DNA of 64,000 bases from Leclercia adecarboxylata. GTDB taxonomy: Bacteria; Pseudomonadota; Gammaproteobacteria; Enterobacterales; Enterobacteriaceae. Positions 45,643 through 53,699 of this stretch are shown here, piece by piece. The translations under genes and the position numbers were made by a program. Each line of letters begins with the position of its first letter. The first letter of the stretch is position 1. The notes beneath the pieces are model-generated. The model was not told where the DNA came from. It was given only the letters and a program-made list of their open reading frames with translations, and did not search any database. The DNA lies in assembly GCA_002360945.1 (NCBI GenBank), contig DERO01000032.1:100387-164386 (forward strand), in the 5' to 3' direction.

Positions 45643-46113
45643 TTACAGCGATTCCGCTAATAACTGTTTGCGATCGTTAGGCACCTGGCGTATTTCGACC
45701 TCCACGCCGCTGCCGACCAGCTGAGTGAGTTTTTCTATTTCGTCCGGCAGCAAATTAATGGCCTTCGAAATATTCCGCGCCCCCTCTTTCGCTTTAATAC
45801 CGCCGAGATTGATGCTCTTAATGCCCTCCACCGCCGAGGTTAAGCGCCAGGCATCCTCCACGGACTCCACCACGATAAACAGGTTGTATTTATCGGTGAC
45901 GCCGCTTTTGATGGCTTCAATCGAGTCGTTGATATTTTTAATCACCAGCTTGACCGACGGCGGCTTGGCCAGCTTGATGGTGGTTTTTCGCAGCTCATCG
46001 TTGGGCACGCTGTCGTTGGCAATTAAGATGCAATCCGCTCCGACATATTGCGTCCAGGAAAAGGCCACCTGTCCGTGTAATAAGCGGTGGTCAACACGCA
46101 GTAACGTAATCAT
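45643..46113 (-). CDS. gfrB: PTS mannose-family EIIB component GfrB
   Basis: 156 residues. Cytosolic EIIB-Man fold; the phosphorylated His is H13 in RVDHRLLHGQVAFSW. Receives phosphate from GfrA and passes it to the incoming sugar-lysine compound. Co-transcribed with gfrA and gfrC. Confidence 0.9.
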   Translation of the reverse strand: MITLLRVDHRLLHGQVAFSWTQYVGADCILIANDSVPNDELRKTTIKLAKPPSVKLVIKNINDSIEAIKSGVTDKYNLFIVVESVEDAWRLTSAVEGIKSINLGGIKAKEGARNISKAINLLPDEIEKLTQLVGSGVEVEIRQVPNDRKQLLAESL

Positions 46114-46128
46114 TATTATTCCTCCCGA

Positions 46129-46551
46129 TCAGAAGTCTTTATCTGCCTGTACCGCACTGGCAATGGTGTGGTTGCAATACTGAATACTCTCCCGGCTGCT
46201 TAATAACGCGTCCTGGATTAATTTTTCAGTATCCTGTTCATCTGCGGAAATAAGCAGGCCGATCACCAGCGGCAAATTAAGCCCGGCGATCAGATGAAAA
46301 TTCGGCTGATGCAGATAGCGGATAAATTCGTTATTGACGCTGCCGGCAAAAATATCGGTGATCGCAATCACCTCATCCTGCGCGGGTAGGTTGGCGAGCA
46401 ACTCATCCACCTGCCCGGTGACGTCCTGGTGCTCGTCGACATAGGCGCAGAGGGTGTAGATGTCCTGCTGCTTGCCGAGGATCAGCTCGACCGAGTCGAG
46501 TACCCCGCGGGCTAAGGTGCCGTGACTGGCAAATATGTAATGTCGTTTCAT
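46129..46551 (-). CDS. gfrA: PTS mannose-family EIIA component GfrA
   Basis: 140 residues. EIIA-Man fold with phosphoryl His H10 in IFASHGTLARGVLDS and the family stretch ITDIFAGSVNNEF. First gene of gfrABCDEF; a sigma-54 promoter lies 40 bases upstream. Confidence 0.9.
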   Translation of the reverse strand: MKRHYIFASHGTLARGVLDSVELILGKQQDIYTLCAYVDEHQDVTGQVDELLANLPAQDEVIAITDIFAGSVNNEFIRYLHQPNFHLIAGLNLPLVIGLLISADEQDTEKLIQDALLSSRESIQYCNHTIASAVQADKDF

Positions 46552-46590
46552 CCTGTCCTCGAAAGCTTATTCCACTTACCAGACAGAGAT

Positions 46591-46606
46591 TGCAACCCAC
46601 GTGCCA
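46591..46606 (-). promoter_or_regulatory. Sigma-54 promoter (-24/-12) of the gfr operon
   Basis: Read on the minus strand, TGGCAC-GTGGG-TTGCA matches the RpoN consensus TGGCAC-N5-TTGCW in full, with GG and GC at -24 and -12. It lies about 40 bases before gfrA and downstream of the AAA+ activator gene gfrR. It is overlapped by an imperfect inverted repeat (cccacgtgcca / tggcgcgtggg, 46596-46625) whose role is unclear. Confidence 0.85.
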
Positions 46607-46646
46607 GGAAAAAGTGGCGCGTGGGTGAGGAGCAGAGAGGGAGGGA

Positions 46647-49409
46647 TTAAAACTCTTGATCTTCCTGAATAAATTCCGTTTCGAGGGTCAGAATATTGTG
46701 GATGTAGCAGAGCTCGACCACCGGGATTTTGACACTATAGCTGCTCTCAATGACACTAAAGGCCTGGCGCAGCAGCGCCAGCTCACTTTCAGGACACTGT
46801 CGCCCGGCGTAGGTGGTGGGCGAGGCGTTGCGGATCAGCCGCTCAATCAGACAGCTGATGTGGACATAGAGCGCCACCTTGCGTTCGTTCGGCACCTGAC
46901 AGCCCGCCAGATGCTCATAGCGGAAGACAAACTGCTCCACCTGGTTGATCACTTTGGTGGTATCGAGAATGGTCACCGACTCAATCACCCGCCGCAGGGA
47001 GAAGTTCTTCAGCAGCAGATTGTTGATCTCCGCCACCTGCTCCACCGTGGCGATATCGCCAAAGATGCGCATCAGCGGCCGCGTCCCCTCCCCGGCAATC
47101 AGGGAATCCAGCGAGATCCACGGCACATCCGGCACCTGTGGGTCGAAGGTGCCGACAATCGCCAGCATGTCGTAGCGGTTAAAGGCCACCGCCCGCTCCT
47201 GCGCGTCGCTGAGCATCTCGTAATCGCAGGCGATAATCTCAATCCCCAGCGCCTCCGGGATGCTGGCCTTCAGCAGCTGACAGAGATTGGCCGCCGCGCC
47301 GATCCCGGTGATGCAGGTGGTGAGAATGACCCGGGGTTTGCTGGCCTGCGGCCAGAAAAGCTGGTGCTCCACCGGCAAATCGCCAGCAATGTCGCTGGCA
47401 ATTTCCTCGATATGATGCCCCTGCAGGATCCGCTCCCCGACGTACAGCGCCATGCTGGTAGAGACATTGTTCACAATGGCCACCGGGGTGGAGACGCGGC
47501 GCTGGAAGTGGCTGTGGATGGCGTTCAGCGAGCCCATATCCACCAGGATCATCAGCCCCGACGCCAGGGCGTTGCTTTCAATGTAGTGCATCACCTGCTG
47601 GGCAATCGCCTCCGGCGTGACGTCCAGCGGCATATCGAAGGATTCAAACACCGTGTGTTTCAGCAGGCGGTTCGCCACGTTGGCAATGCTGCTGGCGGTG
47701 GCGTAGCCGTGGGCGAGGATCACCGCCCGCGTCACCTGGGACTGGCTCACCGTTCCCGCTTTATGCAGCCACAGCACCAGCAGCAGGGCGTCGATGCGCT
47801 GGGCCTCGATATCGAGCTTTTGCGTCAGGGCGGCGATCATCGCCTGGCAAAAGCGGTACAGCAGCGGATACTTTTGCGCCAGGAAATCATCCAGCAGCCG
47901 GACCCGCTCCTCACTCAGGGAAGAGAGTGCGCTCCGGGCGCGATGCACCAGATAGTGGCTCAGGGCGTAGATGCCATTGCCGTTAAACTGGACGTTGAAC
48001 TGCTGCTCCAGCCGGTAAAATTCCTCCCGCACCTGCTGGGTGGTGAGCTGCAGTACCGGCGAGGCGGTGGTATCCCGGTGGTGAAACACCAGCCTGTCGA
48101 ACAGGGTCTCAATCTCCTCCCCCATCCGCCGGTGAACCTCCTCCCAGCCCGAGCGACCGCTGAGCACCTCTTCGTACAGGGCCAGCACCTGACACTGGGT
48201 GTCATGGATCATCCCCTGGGTGCGATCGTGGGCGCGAAGCAGCCACAGGAGGTTGGTCTCCGGCTCGATGGTCAGCGGCTCTTCCGCGACGGGGGCGTCG
48301 CTCATCAGTGGGATCGCAGCCAGCACCTTCTCCGGCAGATCCTGGATGGTGACGCCAATCGCCTCCTGCCCGCGCTGCCTGGCCCAGGAGGCGGCGACCG
48401 CGTACCTGACGACGTTTTTCAGCTCGCCCACGTTGCCGCGATAGAGCGCGTGATGCAGCACCTGGCGCAGACGGGGCGTCAGGTTCAGGCGCACGTTCAG
48501 CTTTTGCGCCTCCCGCCAGAAGAACTGCAGGATCAGGGCCTCCTTTTCCTGGCGGGATCGCGCCTGCAGGTCGGGCAGCGTGACCAGGATCGGAATGCGC
48601 CGCAGGAAGGTGGTTAAAAAGGTGCTGTGCAGCTCCTCGGTGGTAGCGAAGACCAGCCGCGTGCGGATGGGGCGACCCTGGGCGGTTTCCCCCACCCGGT
48701 AGATCTCCTTGCGGTCAAGCCAGGTAAAGAGTTTCTCCTGGCCCTCGGCGTTCAGGCGATGCACCTCGTCGAGAAACAGCATCCCGCCGTCGGCGGCCTC
48801 AAAAGCCCCCTGTTTATCGGCCTGTGCTCCGGTAAAGGCCCCTTTCACGTAGCCGAACAGGTTCGCCGCCAGCAGCTCCGGGTTGCTGGCGTACTGAGCG
48901 CAGTTGAAGCTGACAAAGGGGGCATCGTCCGCCAGCAGCCCCTGGGAGATGGCGAAGGCGTGCATCAGGTTCGCCATATAGCTTTTACCGGTGCCGCTGT
49001 CGCCGGTGATCAGCAGCGGCAGGCCGCCATCGGGATAGAAGAGCGCGGTTTTCAGCTGGGCAATGGCCTTTTTCAGGCTGCCGTCATGACCGATGAGAAG
49101 AGAAAAGTGATCCGGCGGTTCCTGTCCGCTGTCGCCGTCGTTCAGCAACTGGGCGATGCTGTCGTATTCGTTCCCGGCCAGGCCGAAAAACTGCTGACTG
49201 AAGGCTTTTTTGTGCAGGAAGTAGACCGGGCGGGTGTTGATTTTGACCAGCTCCCCCTGAGCCACCAGCTGGTTCAGATAGTGGCTGGCGGTATTGCGTT
49301 TGAGGTCGAACCGCTCGGCCAGGTAGCGGGCGGTAAAGACCTCGCTCAGGTTTTCCGGGTCGAAAAAATCGGTCTGATTGGCGAGAAAGGTCAGGATTTC
49401 GTTGCGCAT
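46647..49409 (-). CDS. gfrR: LevR-type sigma-54 activator GfrR
   Basis: 920 residues from ATG 49409. Order: N-terminal winged helix (about 1-65); AAA+ domain with Walker A GDSGTGKS (136-143), GAFTGA (190-195, contacts sigma-54) and FLDEVHRLN; a first PRD; an EIIA-Man-like stretch (VDMGSLNAIHSHF); an EIIB-like stretch (LTTCITGIGAAANL); and a C-terminal PRD. This is the layout of LevR/GfrR proteins, switched by PTS phosphorylation. It should activate the sigma-54 promoter just downstream. Confidence 0.92.
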   Translation of the reverse strand: MRNEILTFLANQTDFFDPENLSEVFTARYLAERFDLKRNTASHYLNQLVAQGELVKINTRPVYFLHKKAFSQQFFGLAGNEYDSIAQLLNDGDSGQEPPDHFSLLIGHDGSLKKAIAQLKTALFYPDGGLPLLITGDSGTGKSYMANLMHAFAISQGLLADDAPFVSFNCAQYASNPELLAANLFGYVKGAFTGAQADKQGAFEAADGGMLFLDEVHRLNAEGQEKLFTWLDRKEIYRVGETAQGRPIRTRLVFATTEELHSTFLTTFLRRIPILVTLPDLQARSRQEKEALILQFFWREAQKLNVRLNLTPRLRQVLHHALYRGNVGELKNVVRYAVAASWARQRGQEAIGVTIQDLPEKVLAAIPLMSDAPVAEEPLTIEPETNLLWLLRAHDRTQGMIHDTQCQVLALYEEVLSGRSGWEEVHRRMGEEIETLFDRLVFHHRDTTASPVLQLTTQQVREEFYRLEQQFNVQFNGNGIYALSHYLVHRARSALSSLSEERVRLLDDFLAQKYPLLYRFCQAMIAALTQKLDIEAQRIDALLLVLWLHKAGTVSQSQVTRAVILAHGYATASSIANVANRLLKHTVFESFDMPLDVTPEAIAQQVMHYIESNALASGLMILVDMGSLNAIHSHFQRRVSTPVAIVNNVSTSMALYVGERILQGHHIEEIASDIAGDLPVEHQLFWPQASKPRVILTTCITGIGAAANLCQLLKASIPEALGIEIIACDYEMLSDAQERAVAFNRYDMLAIVGTFDPQVPDVPWISLDSLIAGEGTRPLMRIFGDIATVEQVAEINNLLLKNFSLRRVIESVTILDTTKVINQVEQFVFRYEHLAGCQVPNERKVALYVHISCLIERLIRNASPTTYAGRQCPESELALLRQAFSVIESSYSVKIPVVELCYIHNILTLETEFIQEDQEF

Positions 49410-49481
49410 GGTGGATCCCACGTCTGAAGTGTCGTGGGGGTATGATGCCCGCAAAGCTGCGGGCGGAGGGAGCGCGACGGC

Positions 49482-49494
49482 GGGGAATGTGCGC
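49482..49494 (+). repeat. 13-base direct repeat, left copy
   Basis: ggggaatgtgcgc also occurs at 50483-50495. The two copies bracket the C4 RNA/153-codon gene unit and could mark a duplication or insertion boundary. Confidence 0.5.
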
Positions 49495-49544
49495 TTTTGT
49501 GGGGAAGTTCACAGGATTGCCTGAGGCAGGAATTGGCGGGGACT

Positions 49545-49584
49545 GCCCCCTCTCCCTTGAGGGAGAGGGCTGGGGTGAGGGGGG
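49545..49584 (+). repeat. Interspersed hairpin repeat, left copy
   Basis: gccccctctcccttgaggga followed by gagggctggggtgagg is a palindromic repeat (CCCTCTCCC / GGGAGAGGG). A closely matching inverted copy is at 50501-50540. Elements of this kind are interspersed in many Enterobacter-type genomes. It is not of the REP family listed elsewhere in this window. Confidence 0.7.
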
Positions 49585-49804
49585 ACATGCGGCTCTGGAG
49601 GTGGTTCCGTTCACCTCACGTTCCTTGCTTCTTTAATACGCCTGAACCGGTGAACGTGTCAGGTCCACTGTAAGTGTTTTATTCTTCCGGGGTTTCCTCG
49701 TTGCGTTAAATTTTTTGCGAGGCGCTTTCCAGGAATGATTTTCCCGGCTTGTCGCCGCGATCTCCCCGCAGTATCTTCCTGTTGCGCCTGCAAAATCAGG
49801 CGTC

Positions 49805-49841
49805 GGGATTGGAACCCTGACTGACTTTATCGATGACATAA
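49805..49841 (+). promoter_or_regulatory. First C4 RNA target site (b and a blocks)
   Basis: gggattggaac (49805-49815) and ctttatcg (49825-49832) are complementary to the loops of the C4-like RNA at 49868-49955. In P1 c4 and P4 cI systems such sites on the leader transcript are bound by the antisense RNA made from the same transcript. Confidence 0.7.
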
Positions 49842-49867
49842 GAGGCTTTATGTCGTACGCTTCGCTG

Positions 49868-49955
49868 CACCTCAATGGTGGGCTGGCGGGGGCATCGTAA
49901 GATGCGCCGGTATCCGATAAAGCCGGTAGTTCCAACCTCGCCCAGTCCACCGCCA
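49868..49955 (+). ncRNA. C4-family antisense RNA (P1 c4 / P4 cI type)
   Basis: Stem-closing parts ggtgggctggcg and cgcccagtccacc pair. Inside are a hairpin GCATC-gtaa-GATGC, a CCGG-closed loop holding ccgataaag (49914-49922, a' complementary to ctttatcgg) and gttccaacctc (49929-49939, b' complementary to gagattggaac). Target blocks occur once before and once after the RNA. This is the C4 antisense RNA architecture known from phages P1 and P4. Exact ends are estimated. Confidence 0.75.
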
Positions 49956-49956
49956 T

Positions 49957-50000
49957 GAGATTGGAACCTCTGACGGTGGGTTTAAAAACTTTATCGGAGG
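49957..50000 (+). promoter_or_regulatory. Second C4 target overlapping a ribosome-binding site
   Basis: gagattggaacc (49957-49968) and ctttatcgg (49989-49997) repeat the target blocks. The second block runs directly into ggagg (49996-50000), the Shine-Dalgarno site of the gene at 50009. C4 pairing here would mask translation initiation of that gene and favour transcription termination. Confidence 0.7.
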
Positions 50001-50008
50001 CTGCCATT

Positions 50009-50470
50009 ATGGCTACTACCCCAACCCGTGCTCAGGCACTGTTTACCGTACCCTTCTCCCACAATACCGATTTCACCGAGCTGGCGAACCACTGCGAGCG
50101 TTTTGCCCATACCCTGCTGGAAACCGAAGACCCTGCGGAGAAACTGGCGCTCTGCGCCCGTCTTTCTGCCTGCCTCGCCTTATTGCAGCCAACCCTCAAC
50201 GAGCCCATTCCGCCGCATCTGGTGGAGCGCTTCACCCTGACCGATCTGCCGTCCCGGCTGCCCGCCTTCGAACCGGAAAGCGAGCTGCTCGGACTGTACT
50301 GCCAGACGCTCACGCAGCTGTTGATCAGCAACGCGCTGCCGCGGGATATGGCAAAGGTGATGGAAGGGCTGCTGTATGAGCTGGTGAACTTCTACGCCGA
50401 CACGCTGAATGCGCCGCGCTGGCTGCACACGCCGGACGGGCGCGTGGCGATTGATGCGTTGATGGACTGA
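50009..50470 (+). CDS. Unrecognised protein controlled by a C4 RNA leader
   Basis: 153 residues from ATG 50009, eight bases after GGAGG; it begins MATTPTRAQALFTVPFSHNT. Mostly helical and leucine-rich, cytosolic, with no cysteine-rich or membrane region apart from ACLALL-type helices; a YELVNFYADTLNAPRWLHTP segment lies near the end. I do not recognise a functional domain; it is not obviously an Icd/Ash division inhibitor, which often follows C4 leaders. GC-rich, so long resident in the lineage. Confidence 0.75.
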   Translation: MATTPTRAQALFTVPFSHNTDFTELANHCERFAHTLLETEDPAEKLALCARLSACLALLQPTLNEPIPPHLVERFTLTDLPSRLPAFEPESELLGLYCQTLTQLLISNALPRDMAKVMEGLLYELVNFYADTLNAPRWLHTPDGRVAIDALMD

Positions 50471-50482
50471 GGAAGGTTAACG

Positions 50483-50495
50483 GGGGAATGTGCGC
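50483..50495 (+). repeat. 13-base direct repeat, right copy
   Basis: Exact copy of ggggaatgtgcgc at 49482-49494, just after the C4-controlled gene. Confidence 0.5.
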
Positions 50496-50500
50496 GTTGT

Positions 50501-50540
50501 TCCCCCCTCACCCTGACCCTCTCCCTCAAGGGAGAGGGGA
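50501..50540 (-). repeat. Interspersed hairpin repeat, right copy (inverted)
   Basis: tcccccctcaccctgaccct followed by ctccctcaagggagagggga is the reverse complement of the element at 49545-49584 with a few mismatches. It lies between the C4-controlled gene and the GNAT gene and could terminate both. Confidence 0.7.
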
Positions 50541-50559
50541 TCGTCCGTGCCAATCATTG

Positions 50560-51000
50560 CTAAATCGTAATCCGGTAGCGAACGTAATCATCCACCGTTG
50601 CCAACTGGTCATACAGCGCCCGGGCCGGATTGCCTGTTCGGGTCACCCAGTAGACCTTCGACCACGCCTTTTGTCGTGCCTCGTCAATGATACCTTCTAT
50701 CAAGGCCCTGCCCGCCCCTTTGCCGCGCGCCGCGTCATCCACAAACAGATCTTCCAGATAGCACAGCGGCCGGGTCACCCAGGTGCCCTCATGGAGCACG
50801 CAGATGGCAAAACCCACCACGCCCTGTTCGGTTTCTGCCAGTCGGCAGAACAGACCGGACTCCGGGGATAATACCCGCCGCCAGGTCGCCAGGGTCACCG
50901 CCTCATCCAGTTCGGTGCCATAAAAACCCAGATAGCCCTTCCAAAGGGCCAGCCATGCCTCGTAATCGTCCGCCTGTGCCTCACGAACCTTAACCATCAT
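50560..51000 (-). CDS. GNAT-family N-acetyltransferase
   Basis: 146 residues from ATG 51000 (AAGGA five to six bases upstream); the frame opens further but has no site. GNAT motif A is FVDDAARGKGAGRALIEGI (Q/RxxGxG/A for acetyl-CoA), with VYWVTRTGNPARALYDQLA after it. The substrate cannot be told; the single-domain form and length fit small-molecule or amino-group acetyltransferases. Divergent from the PQQ dehydrogenase gene. Confidence 0.88.
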   Translation of the reverse strand: MMVKVREAQADDYEAWLALWKGYLGFYGTELDEAVTLATWRRVLSPESGLFCRLAETEQGVVGFAICVLHEGTWVTRPLCYLEDLFVDDAARGKGAGRALIEGIIDEARQKAWSKVYWVTRTGNPARALYDQLATVDDYVRYRITI

Positions 51001-51186
51001 TTTATTCCTTGATGTGCCAGAGATTTTCTGATGATAACAAGAATTGCCCCCGTTCTCAGGCAGGATATTAAAGCTATTTCTGGTAAATATATTGTTACCT
51101 GGTTGTTGTACACTCGCGCGCCTTAGATTATAAATCGTCACCTTTGAGTGATCTCACTCAATTTTTGCCAACATCAGGGAACATTT

Positions 51187-53616
51187 ATGTCCGTTCAAAA
51201 ATTATCCAGAACCGCAGCGGTATTGCTGGGGCTTCTGGGCGTCTTAATTCTGGCGATGGGGATATTCTTCGCTTATTACGGTGGGAAGCTGGTCAGCGTT
51301 AAAGGCAGCCCCTACTTTCTGATCAGCGGCTGCCTGCTTATCCTCTCGGGCGTGCAGATCCTGCGCCAGCGTCTGAGTGGTGCAGCCCTCTACTTTGTGG
51401 TGCTGGCGGGCACCGCCCTCTGGGCGCTGTGGGACGTCGGCCTCGACTTCTGGCCGCTGGTCTCCCGTCTGCTAACCCTCGCGGGCATCGCCATTCTGGT
51501 GGCGCTCGCCCTGCCCTCGCTGCTGCGCCGCGCCGGTAAGACGCCGTGCTGGAAAGGCGCAGGGGCGATTGCGGCAGTGCTGGCGGTTGCCTTTGCCGCG
51601 ACCGTTGGGGGCATGTTTGTCCCGCACGATCCGGTGACGGCGTCGGGCGCACAGCTTCCTCTCACCCCGGTCAAACCCGGCGAAGAGCAGAAAAACTGGT
51701 CCAACTACGGCAACACCCCGGGCGCATCGCGCTTTGTGGCCCTGGATCAGATCACCCGCGATAATGTAAAAGACCTGCAGGTGGCCTGGACCTACCGCAC
51801 GGGCGATATTCCCGTCAGCCCGAACGGCGGCGGTGCGGAAGATCAGCAGACCCCGCTGCAGATCGGCAATACGCTGTTCCTCTGTACACCGCATAACAAC
51901 GTGATTGCCGTCGATGCGACCACCGGCAAGGAGCGGTGGAAAACCGAGATCAACGCCAAACAGAAAAAGTGGATGCGCTGTCGCGGCCTGGCGTACTTTG
52001 ATGCCACAGCCCCGCTGCAGCAGCCAACCCTGCCGGGCTCTTCGCCGGTGGCCGCCGTTTCGCTGCCTGCGGATGCCCAGTGCAAACGCCGGATCATCAT
52101 GAACAGCGTCACGCCGGAACTGGTGGCCCTGGATGCGGATACCGGTAAGTTCTGCGAAGACTTCGGCAACCACGGTCGCGTCAGCCTGAGCGCGCAGATG
52201 GGTAAAGGTGCCGATACTGGCCTCTACTATCCGACGTCAGCCCCGACCCTCGCCGGAACCACCGTGGTGGTAGGCGGGCGCGTGGCGGATAACGTGGCGA
52301 CGGATATGCCGGGCGGCGTAGTGCGCGGCTTCGACGTCATCACCGGACAGTTGCGCTGGGCCTTTGATCCGGGCAAACCGGACGACCAGAATGCCCCTGC
52401 CGATAACGAAACCTTCACCCGCTCCACCCCGAACGTCTGGGCCCCGATGTCTTACGATCCGCAGTCCAACACCGTCTATATGCCAACCGGCAGCGCGGCG
52501 GTGGACCTGTGGGGCGTGAAGCACAACGCCCTGGATCGTAAGTTTGGTGCCTCGATGGTGGCGGTGGATGCCAGTACCGGTAAGGTGAAATGGGTTTACC
52601 AGACCGTTCACAACGACCTCTGGGACTTTGATGTCCCGATGCAGCCGACCTTCACCGACTTCCCTGCTGCGGGCGGCAAAACCACCCCGGCGCTGATCTT
52701 CGGCACCAAATCCGGCCAGCTGTTTGTGCTGGATCGCGCCACCGGTCAGCCGCTGACCAGAGTCGAAGAGCGCAAGGTAACCCAGGGTCAGATCCCGAAA
52801 GAGATCTACTCTCCGACCCAGCCCTTCTCTGTAGGCATGCCAACCATTGGCGCAGATGTGCTGAAAGAGTCCGACATGTGGGGCGCAACGCCGTTTGACC
52901 TGCTGATCTGCCGTATCGAGTTCAAATCCAAACGGTACAACGGCCTGTTTACCCCGCCGGGAGATGACCCATCGCTGAACCTGCCGGGCTCGTTAGGCGG
53001 CATGAACTGGGGCGGTCTGTCGATTGACCCGGTGAATCAGTACCTGTTCATCAATGATATGCGCGTGGGCCTCGAAGTGCAGCTGATCCCGGCCTCCCCG
53101 GAGATTCAGGGTGCCAAAAATGACGGCAACGAAGCTGCCGCCATCAGCCGTCCGGTGCCGCTGGCCGGTACGCCGTACGCCATTAATGCCAAAGTGCGCT
53201 TTATGTCGCCGGTCGAGATCCCCTGCCAGAAACCGCCGTTCGGCACCCTGACGGCGGTGGATCTGAAAACCCAGAAAATTGCCTGGCAGGTGCCGGTGGG
53301 CACGGTGAAGGATACCGGTCCGTTTGGCGTGAAGATGGGGCTGCCGATCCCGATTGGTATGCCGACCATCGGCGGCACGATGGCGACTCAGGGCGGCCTG
53401 GTATTTATCGCCTCCACGCAGGATTACTATCTGCGCGCGTTCGATACCTCGTCCGGGAAAGAGGTGTGGAAAGCGCGCCTGCCGGTGGGAAGCCAGAGCA
53501 CGCCAATCAGCTACACATCGCCGGTGGACGGGAAGCAGTATCTGCTGATCACCGCCGGCGGCGCGCGTAACTCGCCGGATCGCGGCGACTATGTGATTGC
53601 GTATAAGCTGCCGTAA
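51187..53616 (+). CDS. Membrane-bound PQQ-dependent dehydrogenase (glucose/quinate/shikimate family)
   Basis: 809 residues from ATG 51187 (AGGGAA upstream). Five N-terminal membrane helices (about 1-140) bind ubiquinone, then an eight-bladed PQQ propeller: WSNYGNTPGASRFVALDQIT, NNVIAVDATTGKERWKTEIN, VHNDLWDFDVPMQPTF and VWKARLPVGSQSTPISY. It should oxidise an aldose or cyclic polyol in the periplasm. It is clearly different from E. coli Gcd (shared architecture, modest similarity), so the substrate is open. No pqq synthesis genes are in the window. Confidence 0.88.
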   Translation: MSVQKLSRTAAVLLGLLGVLILAMGIFFAYYGGKLVSVKGSPYFLISGCLLILSGVQILRQRLSGAALYFVVLAGTALWALWDVGLDFWPLVSRLLTLAGIAILVALALPSLLRRAGKTPCWKGAGAIAAVLAVAFAATVGGMFVPHDPVTASGAQLPLTPVKPGEEQKNWSNYGNTPGASRFVALDQITRDNVKDLQVAWTYRTGDIPVSPNGGGAEDQQTPLQIGNTLFLCTPHNNVIAVDATTGKERWKTEINAKQKKWMRCRGLAYFDATAPLQQPTLPGSSPVAAVSLPADAQCKRRIIMNSVTPELVALDADTGKFCEDFGNHGRVSLSAQMGKGADTGLYYPTSAPTLAGTTVVVGGRVADNVATDMPGGVVRGFDVITGQLRWAFDPGKPDDQNAPADNETFTRSTPNVWAPMSYDPQSNTVYMPTGSAAVDLWGVKHNALDRKFGASMVAVDASTGKVKWVYQTVHNDLWDFDVPMQPTFTDFPAAGGKTTPALIFGTKSGQLFVLDRATGQPLTRVEERKVTQGQIPKEIYSPTQPFSVGMPTIGADVLKESDMWGATPFDLLICRIEFKSKRYNGLFTPPGDDPSLNLPGSLGGMNWGGLSIDPVNQYLFINDMRVGLEVQLIPASPEIQGAKNDGNEAAAISRPVPLAGTPYAINAKVRFMSPVEIPCQKPPFGTLTAVDLKTQKIAWQVPVGTVKDTGPFGVKMGLPIPIGMPTIGGTMATQGGLVFIASTQDYYLRAFDTSSGKEVWKARLPVGSQSTPISYTSPVDGKQYLLITAGGARNSPDRGDYVIAYKLP

Positions 53617-53627
53617 TAGTTCCGAAA

Positions 53628-53651
53628 CAGCCATCCCTCAGGGGATGGCTG
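53628..53651 (+). terminator. Hairpin after the PQQ dehydrogenase gene
   Basis: cagccatccc and gggatggctg form a perfect 10-base stem with a 4-base loop (tcag). It lies 12 bases after the stop; a T stretch appears only later (ctttta). Confidence 0.7.
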
Positions 53652-53699
53652 AGCCGAACCAGGCTACTTTTATATCTCGTATCATCACCGGAGATAACA

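Noticed and set aside
46656..48617. 653-codon open frame on the plus strand
   Set aside because: It lies wholly antisense to gfrR, whose domains and motifs are unmistakable; long antisense frames are common opposite GC-rich codon-biased genes.
49633..50007. 124-codon minus-strand frame across the C4 leader
   Set aside because: It covers the structured RNA and its targets, has no ribosome-binding site, and is best explained by the non-coding RNA.
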